From: JBDHTQ01 sp039808765
GTDB taxonomy: Bacteria > Pseudomonadota > Alphaproteobacteria > UBA2400
Direction of reading: 5' to 3'
Assembly (NCBI GenBank): GCA_039808765.1
Contig: JBDHTQ010000003.1
Location: 206,429-270,428 of the forward strand
DNA: 64,000 nt
A model generated the notes under the pieces. The model searched no databases and was not told where the DNA came from. It saw only the letters and a program-made list of their open reading frames with translations. The position numbers were made by a program, and so were the translations under genes. Below, one piece after another: positions 54,565-63,196 of this stretch; position 1 is the stretch's first letter; the number at the start of each line of letters is the position of its first letter.

Positions 54565-54814
54565 TAGTGTGCTGGTAAGAGATCCAAAGTGCTGCACTGG
54601 TTGAATTTTGATGCACATCCTGGCAGGACGTTGCAGTTGCAAATAGAACACATAAAGAACATAAACAGCGTCCAATTGTGCCAGCGCGTGTCTGTTTCCA
54701 TGTAAAATATTGATTGTAAATCATAATTACTTTCATGCGGCTTTATTTCTTCCTGGCTCTAGGATATTTTTATGGCATTATGTCCTTAAATATTCCCAGA
54801 TGCCGGGAGGCAAA
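54565..54814. other. 250-bp spacer before the EcoRII-type module
   Basis: No gene supported. Base composition switches here from AT-rich to GC-rich. It holds an inverted repeat at 54711-54723 and the GGGAGG ribosome binding site of the methylase gene. Confidence 0.5.
54711..54723. promoter_or_regulatory. Inverted repeat, possible methylase operator
   Basis: TGATT-GTA-AATCA, a perfect 5-bp inverted repeat in the spacer about 90 bp upstream of the methylase start. Methylases of the EcoRII/SsoII group regulate their own transcription through N-terminal DNA-binding regions, and this gene has such an HTH-like N terminus. Assignment is tentative. Confidence 0.3.
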
Positions 54815-56062
54815 ATGTCTGCTGAAATCCTCTCTCTCCTCGAACAGGCCTGCACCCGTTACGGCCATGGCGAAGTTGCCGAGCTGCTGGAGTGCGATCC
54901 CAAGACGGTCACCCGCTGGAAAACCGGCAAAACCAATCCGCCCGCTTTCCTGTCGGCCCGCCTGCGCGAACTTCTGGCACCGAAGAAGAAACAGACTGCC
55001 GGTGACTTCACCTTCATCGACCTGTTTGCCGGCATTGGCGGTATCCGTCTGGGGTTTGAAGCGGCAGGTGGTGAGTGCGTATTCACCTCCGAGTGGAACG
55101 AATTCAGCCAGAAGACCTACCGGGAGAACTTCGGTGCTGATCATCCGCTGATTGGAGACATCGTTCCCTATGATGCCAATCTGATTCCGGACCATGATGT
55201 GCTGCTGGCAGGATTCCCATGCCAGCCATTCTCGATTGCGGGTGTAAGCAAGAAGAATGCTCTTGGCCGTCCGCACGGGTTCCTCGACAAAACACAAGGC
55301 ACTCTGTTCTTCGATGTGGCTCGGATCATTGACGCCAAGCGGCCCAAGGCCTTCCTGCTCGAGAACGTCAAGAACCTGCGCTCGCATGACAAAGGTCGCA
55401 CCTTTGATACCATCATGGACGTTCTCAAGAACGAACTGGGCTATAAGGTCCAGTGGCGCATTATCGACGGCAAGCACTTCGTGCCCCAGCACCGTGAGCG
55501 TATCCTGATTGTCGGCTTCCGTGAGGATGTGGAATTCGACTTCAGTGGACTGGAACTTCCTGATGTCGACTTTGGTCCCAAGCTGAAGGCCATCCTGCAC
55601 CCCGAGGATGGGTCTGAATGGGACGCTGACGGTGGTCGCTATATCGACCCTGACACCGGCAAGGTTCATGATAAATACACCCTGACCCCGAAATTATGGC
55701 AGTACCTGCAGGACTATGCAGCCAAGCATCGCGCTGCCGGCAACGGCTTTGGCTTCGGGCTGGTGACCGGCAATGATACCAGCCGTACGCTGTCAGCGCG
55801 TTACTACAAGGATGGCAGCGAAGTGCTGGTTTCCCGGGGGGCGAAAGCCCGTCCGCGTCGCTTGACACCGCGCGAATGCGCCCGCCTGATGGGTTTCCCG
55901 GATGATTTCAGGATACCGGTCAGCGATACCCAGGCCTACAAGCAGTTCGGCAACTCTGTGGTCGTCCCGGTCATGGAAGCTGTAGCCAAACATATGCGGC
56001 CGTTCCTGCTGGAGATGGCCGAAGCAGAGGCGAAGCCCGCGAAGCGCCGCAAGGCAGCCTGA
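54815..56062 (+). CDS. DNA cytosine-5 methyltransferase (Dcm / M.EcoRII type)
   Basis: 415 residues from the ATG at 54815 (RBS GGGAGG; the ORF extends upstream without homology). The N-terminal ~65 residues form a helix-turn-helix-like segment (YGHGEVAELLECDPKTVTRWKTGK). The C5-methyltransferase follows with motif I FIDLFAGIGGIRLGFEAAG, catalytic GFPCQPFSIAG, ENVKNL, the target-recognition region and GNSVVVPVMEAV. With Vsr and EcoRII genes behind it the target is probably CCWGG. The GC-rich codons differ from the genes upstream. Confidence 0.94.
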   Translation: MSAEILSLLEQACTRYGHGEVAELLECDPKTVTRWKTGKTNPPAFLSARLRELLAPKKKQTAGDFTFIDLFAGIGGIRLGFEAAGGECVFTSEWNEFSQKTYRENFGADHPLIGDIVPYDANLIPDHDVLLAGFPCQPFSIAGVSKKNALGRPHGFLDKTQGTLFFDVARIIDAKRPKAFLLENVKNLRSHDKGRTFDTIMDVLKNELGYKVQWRIIDGKHFVPQHRERILIVGFREDVEFDFSGLELPDVDFGPKLKAILHPEDGSEWDADGGRYIDPDTGKVHDKYTLTPKLWQYLQDYAAKHRAAGNGFGFGLVTGNDTSRTLSARYYKDGSEVLVSRGAKARPRRLTPRECARLMGFPDDFRIPVSDTQAYKQFGNSVVVPVMEAVAKHMRPFLLEMAEAEAKPAKRRKAA

Positions 56063-56064
56063 TC

Positions 56065-56514
56065 TTGGTCGATGTTGTCGACAGAGCCGCCCGTTCACGC
56101 ATGATGAGAGGGATCAGGGGCAAAAATACGCAGCCAGAGATCCTGATCCGGCATGGCCTGCACCGGCTTGGTTTCCGGTACCGGCTTCATGGCAGCAAAC
56201 TGCCCGGCAGACCCGATATCGTTTTACCCAAATACAACGCCATCATAATGGTTCATGGCTGTTTCTGGCATGGCCATGACTGCAGGTATTTCAAATTGCC
56301 CTCTACACGCACTGATTTCTGGCAGGGCAAGATTGATGGCAATCGTGCACGTGATGGTCGCAATACTGATTCCCTGCTGACGGCCGGCTGGCGGGTGTGT
56401 ATCGTGTGGGAATGTGCCGTGCGCGGCCGGGCTGCTGATACCGGGAAAGTCTGCAACAAGGTCGCGCGCTGGATCAGGGGCAAATCGCCCATGGCAGAAT
56501 TCAGGGGCAAATGA
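56065..56514 (+). CDS. vsr: Very short patch repair endonuclease Vsr
   Basis: 149 residues. TTG start at 56065, supported by the alignment of VDVVDRAARSRMMRGIRGKNTQPE with the usual Vsr N terminus; an ATG at 56101 is too far in. Catalytic blocks are present: LPGRPDIVLP (Asp) and VHGCFWHGHDC (His), plus the TRTDFWQGKIDGN and WRVCIVWECAVRG regions. It repairs T-G mismatches made by deamination of the 5-methylcytosine laid down by the neighbouring methylase. It overlaps the restriction gene by four bases. Confidence 0.95.
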   Translation: MVDVVDRAARSRMMRGIRGKNTQPEILIRHGLHRLGFRYRLHGSKLPGRPDIVLPKYNAIIMVHGCFWHGHDCRYFKLPSTRTDFWQGKIDGNRARDGRNTDSLLTAGWRVCIVWECAVRGRAADTGKVCNKVARWIRGKSPMAEFRGK

Positions 56515-57740
56515 TGGCTCTCAGGGATGTAACAGACTGGATCAGTGAATTCGGCACGCCGGGACATATCTGGTATGCCAAGCGCCTGTCAGCGAATGAT
56601 ACGCTGGCCAACAATACCCATCAGGCGGGCCCCTATATCCCGAAAGACTTCCTGTTCAGCATTTTTCCTGCCTTGAACCGCCCTGATATCCAGAACCCGG
56701 ATATCAATTTTGACCTGCGGATAGATTCCCATCCGGACGAGCGCCGTGTCCGCGCCATCTGGTACAATAACAGGCTGCACGGCGGTACACGCAATGAAAC
56801 CCGCGTAACCGGCTTTGGCGGCTCATCCTCGGCGCTCTTGGATCCGGAAAGCACGGGCGCGCTGGCGGTTTTTGCCTTTGTGCTGGACGCTACAGGCAGC
56901 GCAACCAGCTGCCGGATCTGGGTATGCCGCAACAGCACTGAAGAAGACCTGTTCGAGGAGCGTATTGGACCGGTTGAGCCCAAGAAATTCACCATCTGGC
57001 GTGCAAGTGAAGCACCCGTTCAGTCTGCCCCGCAACCTGCGCCAGCCACGGGTAGCTGCAGACTGCTGCCAGCTGAAGTCCCTCCGGCATGGCTCCTCAA
57101 GTTTCCGAGCGGTGAGGAGATCATCCGCAAGGTACTGGAACGCCGCCCCAAGGCCGGACTTGCTCCGGACGAGCGCCTGATCAAGCGACGCGACTGTGAA
57201 TTCGAGATGTTCCTCGGGCTGGAAGAAGCTTTCTACCTGCCAAAAATCAGTGCGGGCTTTACCGGTCTCGAGGGCTTTCTGGGACTGGCCCAGACAATCC
57301 TGCAGAGCCGCAAATCCCGTTCCGGCAAGTCGCTTGAGCTGCAGGTCCGTGAAATCTTCGTCGAAGAAGGACTGCGCCCGGATATTGATTTTGCCCATGG
57401 CCCGGTGATTGAGGGTGGCAAGCGGCCGGATTTCCTGTTTCCGTCCGTGACCGCCTATAACGATCCGGCCTATCCGGCCGACCGCCTGCGGATGCTGGCC
57501 TCAAAGACCACCTGCAAGGACCGCTGGCGTCAGGTTCTTAACGAGGCGAACCGCATTCCCGTCAAACACCTTGTGACCCTGCAGGAAGGTGTATCGGTCA
57601 ACCAGTTTCGGGAGATGCAGGAAGCAGGCGTCCGGCTGGTTGTACCTGCTAGCCTGCACAGCTCATATCCGGAAGCTATTCGCGGCCAGCTGACAAGCCT
57701 GTCAGGGTTCATTTCCGGACTGGCTGGAACCGGTACCTGA
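56511..57740 (+). CDS. EcoRII-type restriction endonuclease
   Basis: 409 residues, close to EcoRII (about 404). N-terminal effector domain (about 1-165: DWISEFGTPGHIWYAKRLSANDT, HPDERRVRAIWYNN, GTRNETRVTGFGG) and C-terminal PD-(D/E)XK catalytic domain (about 210-400: EFEMFLGLEEAFYLP, GKSLELQVREIF, GGKRPDFLFP, LASKTTCKDRWRQVL). EcoRII needs two CCWGG sites for cleavage; the specificity here is by family. Starts in the Vsr stop. Together with the methylase and Vsr it makes a complete type II module. Confidence 0.94.
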   Translation: MMALRDVTDWISEFGTPGHIWYAKRLSANDTLANNTHQAGPYIPKDFLFSIFPALNRPDIQNPDINFDLRIDSHPDERRVRAIWYNNRLHGGTRNETRVTGFGGSSSALLDPESTGALAVFAFVLDATGSATSCRIWVCRNSTEEDLFEERIGPVEPKKFTIWRASEAPVQSAPQPAPATGSCRLLPAEVPPAWLLKFPSGEEIIRKVLERRPKAGLAPDERLIKRRDCEFEMFLGLEEAFYLPKISAGFTGLEGFLGLAQTILQSRKSRSGKSLELQVREIFVEEGLRPDIDFAHGPVIEGGKRPDFLFPSVTAYNDPAYPADRLRMLASKTTCKDRWRQVLNEANRIPVKHLVTLQEGVSVNQFREMQEAGVRLVVPASLHSSYPEAIRGQLTSLSGFISGLAGTGT

Positions 57741-57772
57741 TATATGACGATCAGGCTTGTGCAAGGAGCCCC

Positions 57773-59200
57773 TTACATGAACCCGCAATCCTTGGTGCCA
57801 TACATGAATTTTAAAACCGGTTCGTCGACACGATGTGTCTTCAGCCAGTCCAGTACCTGGGTGGTGCAATCAACCATGTCATCATGGCGGACATTGGGAA
57901 ATCCCAGAAGCTCGATCATGTATTCGCCGTAGTTCGACATACTCTCGAGCACATAGTATCTCCGCGTTTCGAAGGGTGCCAGATTCCTGAGGACGCGTTC
58001 CTCCTTGCTGCCCTGTGGCATCACCGGCGTGGCATCGATGCCGGAGCTCTTGAGCGACCCGATGAGTGAACTGCCGGACCCTTTGTCTTCGATAAGCAGA
58101 TGATCCGGATTGAACTCCTGGTAGGCATTGCGAACCTTGCCTGCCAGCACATCATAGGACCATCTCCCTCGCTCAATGTGCACGAGATATATCTTCTCGC
58201 CATAAATGTGGAAAACACATATGGCTGAATAGTCGTTATTGTCCCCGGTTTTTATGGCCGTATCGCAGCTCATGATGGTGGTGGACAGGAACTCATCCTC
58301 CGGAAGCTTCTGCACAATATTGACCCACTCCCTCTTGACCATATTTCCCTCGTGGGGAACGGGTGACTGCTGATACTGTCCCTCGAATATGGTCGGACCC
58401 TGTTCTGCCTTGATCCTGTCCAGCGCTGCCCGGCTGAACACAGCGGGACTGAGGACATCACCCGGCCGCCGTGTATGAAATTTATTAGGCCTGATCTGGA
58501 ATGTCTCTTCTACCAAGGCTATGGCAGGAAGAATGATACTGGCAAACTCCGTGGTGTCACGGAGATAGCCGCTCAAGTCGTCCTCATGGAGCCGCTGCAT
58601 GACAACAAGGATGGAGCCTTCATCCGGATTGTTGAGGCGGCTGACCAGTACATTGCGGTAGAAATCGATGACAGCCTTCCGTTTGCTTTCGGAATGCATA
58701 TCCTGCGCCTTCATGGGGTCATCAACAATGATCAGGTCAGCACCGCGCCCGGTCAGGCTGCCGCCAACCGAGAGCGCGAGCCGGAAGCCGCCTTTGGTGG
58801 TGACTGTCTCTGTGGCAGAATCCTTGGCTCCGATCTTAACTCCGGAAAACAGGGCACGGTACCATTCAGAGCTGATAATCCGGCGGAAATCGCGCGCCAG
58901 GGTTTCAGCCAGCTCATAGCTATAGGAGACCACAATGACGCGAAGCGTCGGATCATGGCCAATAAGCCACGCTACCAGTGCCACAGACACAATAGTGGAT
59001 TTCAGGTGGCGTGGCGGCATGTTGATGATAAGCCGCTGGCGATCGCGCTTTCTGAGCCCGGACAATTTTCAGGCCAGATAGTCAATAAACCATGATTCAT
59101 GAAAGCGGCTGGCCGGGTTCAGCTCATTGAACACCTTCTGGATAAAGGCCGAGAAATCCAACCGTAATATGGACAGTAACACGAGCTGTTCATCACTCAT
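57773..59200 (-). pseudogene. Phage terminase large subunit, interrupted by an in-frame TGA
   Basis: The reading frame starts at ATG 59200 and runs MSDEQLVLLSILRLDFSAFI ... WFIDYLA, then hits TGA (59066-59068 region), and continues in the same frame as KLSGLRKRDRQRLIINMPPRHLKST to 57773. Without the stop it would be about 475 residues with a TerL P-loop (INMPPRHLKST), Walker B LIIVDDP, and nuclease residues in CDTAIKTGDNNDYSAICVF and LIEDKGSGSSLIG. The stop is probably a CGA-to-TGA change. Whether it is dead or read through cannot be told. Its start overlaps DUF5681; no portal gene follows. Confidence 0.88.
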
Positions 59201-59567
59201 CGCTGCTCTCCTTCATTTTCTGGAGGAAACTGGCGATGATTTCCTGATCGGCGGGGGCAACTTCAGTGGCAGCAGCATCCTTCGGAGCAGCAATTGCAGC
59301 TTCAAGATAAGTGAGAATAGTCCGGATTGCGCGGTCATCACCGCTCAATGCCTTGCTGAAGGCCCGTTTGACGATGGCCTGCTGCTTGGTAATTTTGCGC
59401 GTCTTGCCAGCCTCCTGTATCGAGATCTTTTCGTTGGCCTCCTGCTCGATGAGCGAGCGGATATTTTTGGCCCCCTTGGGTCGGCCGGACCTGTTGCCCG
59501 ACTGGCCGGGTTTAAAGCGGGTTGAGACAGGTGGTTTACGGTAGCCCACCTCATGGTCATTACTCAT
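59193..59567 (-). CDS. DUF5681 protein
   Basis: 124 residues from the ATG at 59567, which overlaps the end of the ParB-methyltransferase gene (ATGAGTAA). The N-terminal GYRKPPVSTRFKPGQSGNRS with GRPKGAKN is the DUF5681 hallmark, a small basic segment found in front of terminase genes. It may be a small-terminase-like DNA-binding protein. The rest is helical and Ala-rich. The stop overlaps the terminase start. Confidence 0.88.
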   Translation of the reverse strand: MSNDHEVGYRKPPVSTRFKPGQSGNRSGRPKGAKNIRSLIEQEANEKISIQEAGKTRKITKQQAIVKRAFSKALSGDDRAIRTILTYLEAAIAAPKDAAATEVAPADQEIIASFLQKMKESSDE

Positions 59568-60897
59568 GGTCAGCGCCCTCCTGTGCAACGAGAGACTGGC
59601 TGGCACGCAGTTCATCAAAGGTCTTGTCTGTACCCTGCAGAATGGCAGATTTGCCGGTCAGATCCTGCCAACGCTGCATAATGAGGTCGACGTAGATGGG
59701 GTCGAGCTCAATACCGCGTGCAATGCGGCCAGTACGTTCAGCGGCAATAAGGGTTGTGCCGCTGCCCATGAACGGGTCGAGGACAATGCTGCCGCGCAGC
59801 GAGCAGTCGCGCAGGGCATCAGCGACCAGTGAGACCGGCTTGGGTGTGGGGTGGTTGGCAAGCTCCTGCCGGGTTTTGCCGGACACGGAATTGGCGCCGG
59901 CATAATCCCAGACATTGGTGCGGTATCGCCCGTTCTCACCAAGGCCGAAGTTGTTGATATGCTTGCCGTTTCCGTTCTTGAACACGGCAATAAGCTCGTG
60001 TTTGGAGCGGTAGAAGGCGCCCATACCGGCATTATCCTTGTTCCAGACAATCAGCTGCTTGTATTCGGAATAGTTCTCGCGCCCGGCAGTCAGCAGCTCA
60101 ATCAGGTGACGCCAGTCCATGCAGTGGAAATGGAGTGACCCATTCACCGTATAGCGGCAGAGCTGGGACATGTTCTGGCCGAGGAAATCGGTGAACTCTT
60201 CCGGGGTCATCTCTCCGCTGGCCATGCCGAATTCACGGTGTTTGACCTTGCCAAGCCCACAGACATGACCATCAATTTTCACGTTATAGGGCGGATCAGC
60301 AAACACCATGACGGCGCGGTCTTTAACCATGAGTGCGCGATAGGCAGCTGGATCAGTGGCGCTTCCACATATAAGGCGATGACCACCGAGTATCCATATG
60401 TCACCTGTGCGACTTACTGGAGTTACAGCAGGAATTTCCGGAAGAACGTCATCAGGGTCACTTTCCCGCTTTTCTTCCGGATCAAGGATCAGGTCGATTT
60501 CTTTGGTTGAAAAACCAGTTGCTTCAACATCGAAGCTCACCTGCACCAGAAACTGCAGTTCTATTGCGAGGATTTCCTTATCCCAGCCGGCCAGCTCTGC
60601 GATCCGGTTGTCAGCGATGACATACGCCTTCTTCTCGGCATCCGTGAGATGGCTGATCAGGATGGCTGGTAAAGCCTGATATCCGAGCCGTCGCGCAGCC
60701 TCAACGCGTCCATGACCAGCCATGACTGTGTAGGTTTCATCTATGATGATCGGATTCAGAAAGCCGTATTTGCTGATACTGACAGCAATATGGCTTATCT
60801 GCTTGTCGGAGTGTTTCCGCGCATTTCCCTGATAAGGCTTCAACTCATCAAGGGCAACTTCTATGACTTTGCGTGCGTACCCATGCGTTCTAACCAT
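59560..60897 (-). CDS. ParB-like nuclease domain fused to DNA methyltransferase
   Basis: 445 residues from the ATG at 60897 (RBS GAGGGAGGGTAGA). The N-terminal ~100 residues are a ParB/Srx-like domain (LDELKPYQGNARKHSDKQI, MAGHGRVEAARRLG). The C-terminal part is a beta-class N4/N6 methyltransferase with catalytic DPPY in VMVFADPPYNVKID and the AdoMet motif VLDPFMGSGTTLIAAE near the end, plus HPTPKPVSL. This fusion is frequent in phages and prophages. It probably protects or marks phage DNA. Coupled to DUF5681. Confidence 0.92.
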   Translation of the reverse strand: MVRTHGYARKVIEVALDELKPYQGNARKHSDKQISHIAVSISKYGFLNPIIIDETYTVMAGHGRVEAARRLGYQALPAILISHLTDAEKKAYVIADNRIAELAGWDKEILAIELQFLVQVSFDVEATGFSTKEIDLILDPEEKRESDPDDVLPEIPAVTPVSRTGDIWILGGHRLICGSATDPAAYRALMVKDRAVMVFADPPYNVKIDGHVCGLGKVKHREFGMASGEMTPEEFTDFLGQNMSQLCRYTVNGSLHFHCMDWRHLIELLTAGRENYSEYKQLIVWNKDNAGMGAFYRSKHELIAVFKNGNGKHINNFGLGENGRYRTNVWDYAGANSVSGKTRQELANHPTPKPVSLVADALRDCSLRGSIVLDPFMGSGTTLIAAERTGRIARGIELDPIYVDLIMQRWQDLTGKSAILQGTDKTFDELRASQSLVAQEGADHE

Positions 60898-61089
60898 TCT
60901 ACCCTCCCTCACATGCCGAGTGCACAATGCGCTCGGTCTGAAAACGAATTTCTTATCCTTCGTTTTCCTGTGAGAGACGGGACTGGCCGCATCTCTTTAG
61001 GACATAGACAGAATTCTATAAACGGCGGGAAAATGCAAGAGGCGATTTCTCGCCCGCGCACACGAACACACACATGAGGTAGGGTAAAA

Positions 61090-61115
61090 GAAATTGCCCG
61101 CCGCTTCCGGCGGGC
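61090..61115 (-). terminator. Terminator of the DUF3489 gene
   Basis: GCCCGCCG (61096-61103) and CGGCGGGC (61108-61115) form a perfect 8-bp GC-rich stem with a 4-nt loop. On the minus strand it is followed by AATTTCTTTTACCC. Confidence 0.7.
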
Positions 61116-61132
61116 AAGCTCAGGGCAGGCTA

Positions 61133-61660
61133 TTACGCGATACGATACACGCGGCCGCGCCCATCAACTTTTTCTGAACTGACGCTTAGCCCAAGCTTGC
61201 GTTTTACGGTCACTGTGATTACGGCGCGGGCAGTATGCGGCAACCAGTTGAATGACTTGGCTATTTCATCAATGGTTGCACCGTTCTTGGCGCGCAGCAA
61301 CTCGACCAGTCTGCCCTGCTTGCTGCCCGTCTCGCCAGTGGAGTTCGCAGGCTTAACAATCGGTTTCTTCTGCTTCTGAGTGGTTTCAGCTGAAGCGGTT
61401 AGTTCGCGCTCAACTCCCAGCGCCTTAAATCCATCATCTGCCAGGATGAGGGTTACGCCATACCCATCCTCATGCTGCCGCCAGACGGGCGCATCGCCCA
61501 CGGCTTCGGTTTCCTCAATCAGTCCCTTGGTCAGAAGCTGTTTCAGAACCTTGGGACCGTCTCCACGTTTAATACTGCGCGGAAGGGGGTAGACCGAAAA
61601 GTCCCGGCGGCGGCTGGCGGCTGACAGGATAACAAGCTGGGTATCATTGAGTTTGGTCAT
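61133..61660 (-). CDS. DUF3489 protein
   Basis: 175 residues from the ATG at 61660 (RBS AAGGAGACCACC). Residues about 1-75 form a winged-helix-like segment (MTKLNDTQLVILSAASRR, LLTKGLIEE) and the C-terminal about 70 are the DUF3489 block (GSKQGRLVELLRAKNGATIDEIAKSFNWLPHTARAVI). A DNA-binding regulator role is plausible. DUF3489 usually sits directly next to DUF2924 and the large serine recombinase; here those lie 17 kb away, separated by the defence modules. Confidence 0.88.
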   Translation of the reverse strand: MTKLNDTQLVILSAASRRRDFSVYPLPRSIKRGDGPKVLKQLLTKGLIEETEAVGDAPVWRQHEDGYGVTLILADDGFKALGVERELTASAETTQKQKKPIVKPANSTGETGSKQGRLVELLRAKNGATIDEIAKSFNWLPHTARAVITVTVKRKLGLSVSSEKVDGRGRVYRIA

Positions 61661-61724
61661 GGTGGTCTCCTTATTATAATGGGACATGATGAATTGGCGG
61701 GAAGCGCGTGGGTGCATAGGTCAT

Positions 61725-61997
61725 TTATTGCTCCTGCTTTATGTGGACAGTTGCCCCTGTCGGGATTCCGGCTCGCTTGTAGGCAGCCAATAGATTGGGG
61801 CCAGTCTGCTGGGTGAGGAGGAAGTAGAAGTCGCCATCCTTATCTTTAAGTGCCAGATTTATGAACTCCTCATCGTCAATAATCTGTATTGTTGCGCCTT
61901 CAATCCTGACGCCACTTCGCTCGCCGGTAGCGTGCTCCAGCACTCCATCTCCTCCTATCGGAATCCACATGGTCGCTTTTTTGTTGTTCTGCATCAT
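61725..61997 (-). CDS. Small hypothetical protein
   Basis: 90 residues from the ATG at 61997, preceded by GGAAAGAAGAGAGA; a start eight codons earlier has no RBS. Beta-rich with a conserved-looking centre (MWIPIGGDGVLEHATG, RIEGATIQIIDDEEFINLALKDKDG, GIPTGATVHIKQEQ). I do not recognise the family; it travels with phage and recombinase genes here. Confidence 0.65.
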   Translation of the reverse strand: MMQNNKKATMWIPIGGDGVLEHATGERSGVRIEGATIQIIDDEEFINLALKDKDGDFYFLLTQQTGPNLLAAYKRAGIPTGATVHIKQEQ

Positions 61998-62071
61998 TCT
62001 CTCTTCTTTCCTGTTGGACATATCGTCTCTGGTGTTGAGGCCCAGACCATTCTGGCGCCCCTACCACCACA

Positions 62072-62099
62072 AGCCCCGCCGGCGTTACCGGACGGGGCT
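62072..62099 (-). terminator. GC-rich hairpin after a small gene, possible terminator
   Basis: AGCCCCG and CGGGGCT with further CGG/CCG pairing form a hairpin 19 bp after the stop of the next gene. No T-run follows, so intrinsic termination is uncertain. Confidence 0.35.
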
Positions 62100-62117
62100 G
62101 ATATTGGCTGGAGCAGG

Positions 62118-62339
62118 TCAGGCTGCGTGCTCGTCCTCTTTGAAGGCGGCATCGGTAATCTGGCGCAGCAGTCCGGCGTAGTGGCTGAGGTCGCCCACAT
62201 GACCCCAATGGATGCTGTCTGGGCTCTGGTGAAAGTGTTCGTCACTCAGCGCCTGCAACCGGGCGAGTTGTGCATCGATTTCTGCTTTGCGAGACATGAA
62301 GGCGTCTAAGGCTGATTGGGTGGTCTGGGGCTTGAGCAT
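62118..62339 (-). CDS. Small hypothetical protein
   Basis: 73 residues from the ATG at 62339 (GGAG seven bases upstream, within an alternative start four codons earlier). A single helical protein (ALDAFMSRKAEIDAQLARLQAL, VGDLSHYAGLLRQITDAAF), acidic tail. No family recognised. Confidence 0.6.
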   Translation of the reverse strand: MLKPQTTQSALDAFMSRKAEIDAQLARLQALSDEHFHQSPDSIHWGHVGDLSHYAGLLRQITDAAFKEDEHAA

Positions 62340-62420
62340 TATGGTCTCCATCTTGTTGATGGTGACAACAACGCTTCTTTTCAGGACTTAATCCAGTGGA
62401 AATATGGATAATTAAATGGC

Positions 62421-62489
62421 TTAATTGCGATAGGTATGGCCGGAATATGTTTTAGCCCTGCACAGTGTATTGAGCAGCTTCATCTGGTC
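62421..62489 (-). pseudogene. Remnant of the helicase 3' end (second copy)
   Basis: On the minus strand this stretch encodes DQMKLLNTLCRAKTYS followed by GHTYRN and a TAA stop, nearly the same as DQMKLVNTLCWAKTYS at the end of the helicase gene 63197-64000. Over 47 bp (62443-62489 versus 63222-63268) 40 bases match. It lies just after the GIY-YIG stop (62509), separated by about 20 bp. It is best read as the original helicase end, cut off when the GIY-YIG gene arrived. Confidence 0.85.
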
Positions 62490-62508
62490 TTAGTTTCTGT
62501 ATTATGGA

Positions 62509-63114
62509 TTATGTGGGCCAATTCATAAGTATCTGGGACAAATTTTCATTCAGCACGCACTCCTTCACCTCCCCGAAGTCAACGACCGCATTAATTGCTT
62601 GCAAAGCCTTCTCTGGATGGCAAGCAAAAGCCTCGCGAGCAAGCTGTTCTTCATTGCCTTTAAAATAGTCGACATAAACTTGATATGCCTTCAGCTTGCC
62701 ATGAATTTCGCTTTCGATTTTCCCAGAGGCGTCAATATAAAAATATGTCAACATTTCCCAATCACTGGCATTAGCATAAGCATATTGATTAAGGCTGGCA
62801 TTTCTCATTTGCACATCATCTGATTGTCCGATTTTAACTAATTTTGCTGATTTTGATGCGGCAAGATAAACATATCCTGGTTTTCTATGTCGTAGCCAAA
62901 AGCCGAATTTGGCGGGATCACAAACAATGCAATGACCAGATCTAGTTCTTAATCTGTGCCCATATTTACATTTAACTCCTAGTGCAACCGATTTATTTAA
63001 TTCTCTCATCCGCTCTTTCCATAAATCAGAAGGAGAATATCTCGCATCATAAACATCTTTTTGGGTTAACCCGTATTTCGATAAAAACTCTATCTCGTCT
63101 GGTTTTAGATCCAT
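62509..63114 (-). CDS. Free-standing GIY-YIG (T5orf172-like) endonuclease with zinc-binding segment
   Basis: 201 residues. Residues about 1-50 include an HTH-like segment (LTQKDVYDARYSPSDLW). A Cys/His segment (CKYGHRLRTRSGHCIVC, about 49-65) could bind zinc. The GIY-YIG domain spans about 78-150: PGYVYLAASKSAKLVKIGQSDD with downstream acidic ESEIHGKL. Strikingly AT-rich compared with the genes around it. It is flanked by two copies of the helicase 3' end. This is the expected look of a mobile, homing-type endonuclease gene. Activity unproven. Confidence 0.85.
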   Translation of the reverse strand: MDLKPDEIEFLSKYGLTQKDVYDARYSPSDLWKERMRELNKSVALGVKCKYGHRLRTRSGHCIVCDPAKFGFWLRHRKPGYVYLAASKSAKLVKIGQSDDVQMRNASLNQYAYANASDWEMLTYFYIDASGKIESEIHGKLKAYQVYVDYFKGNEEQLAREAFACHPEKALQAINAVVDFGEVKECVLNENLSQILMNWPT

Positions 63115-63196
63115 TTTAACTTACTCCCAATCAAATTGGCCTGCATGAAGTTAGGTCTGTAAATTAAGATATTGCTGTATGAGGGGTTATACTGCG

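Noticed and set aside
54770..55669. A 299-codon open frame antisense to the cytosine methyltransferase gene
   Set aside because: The plus strand encodes a methylase with all motifs; the antisense frame has no recognisable domain and reflects GC-rich codons.
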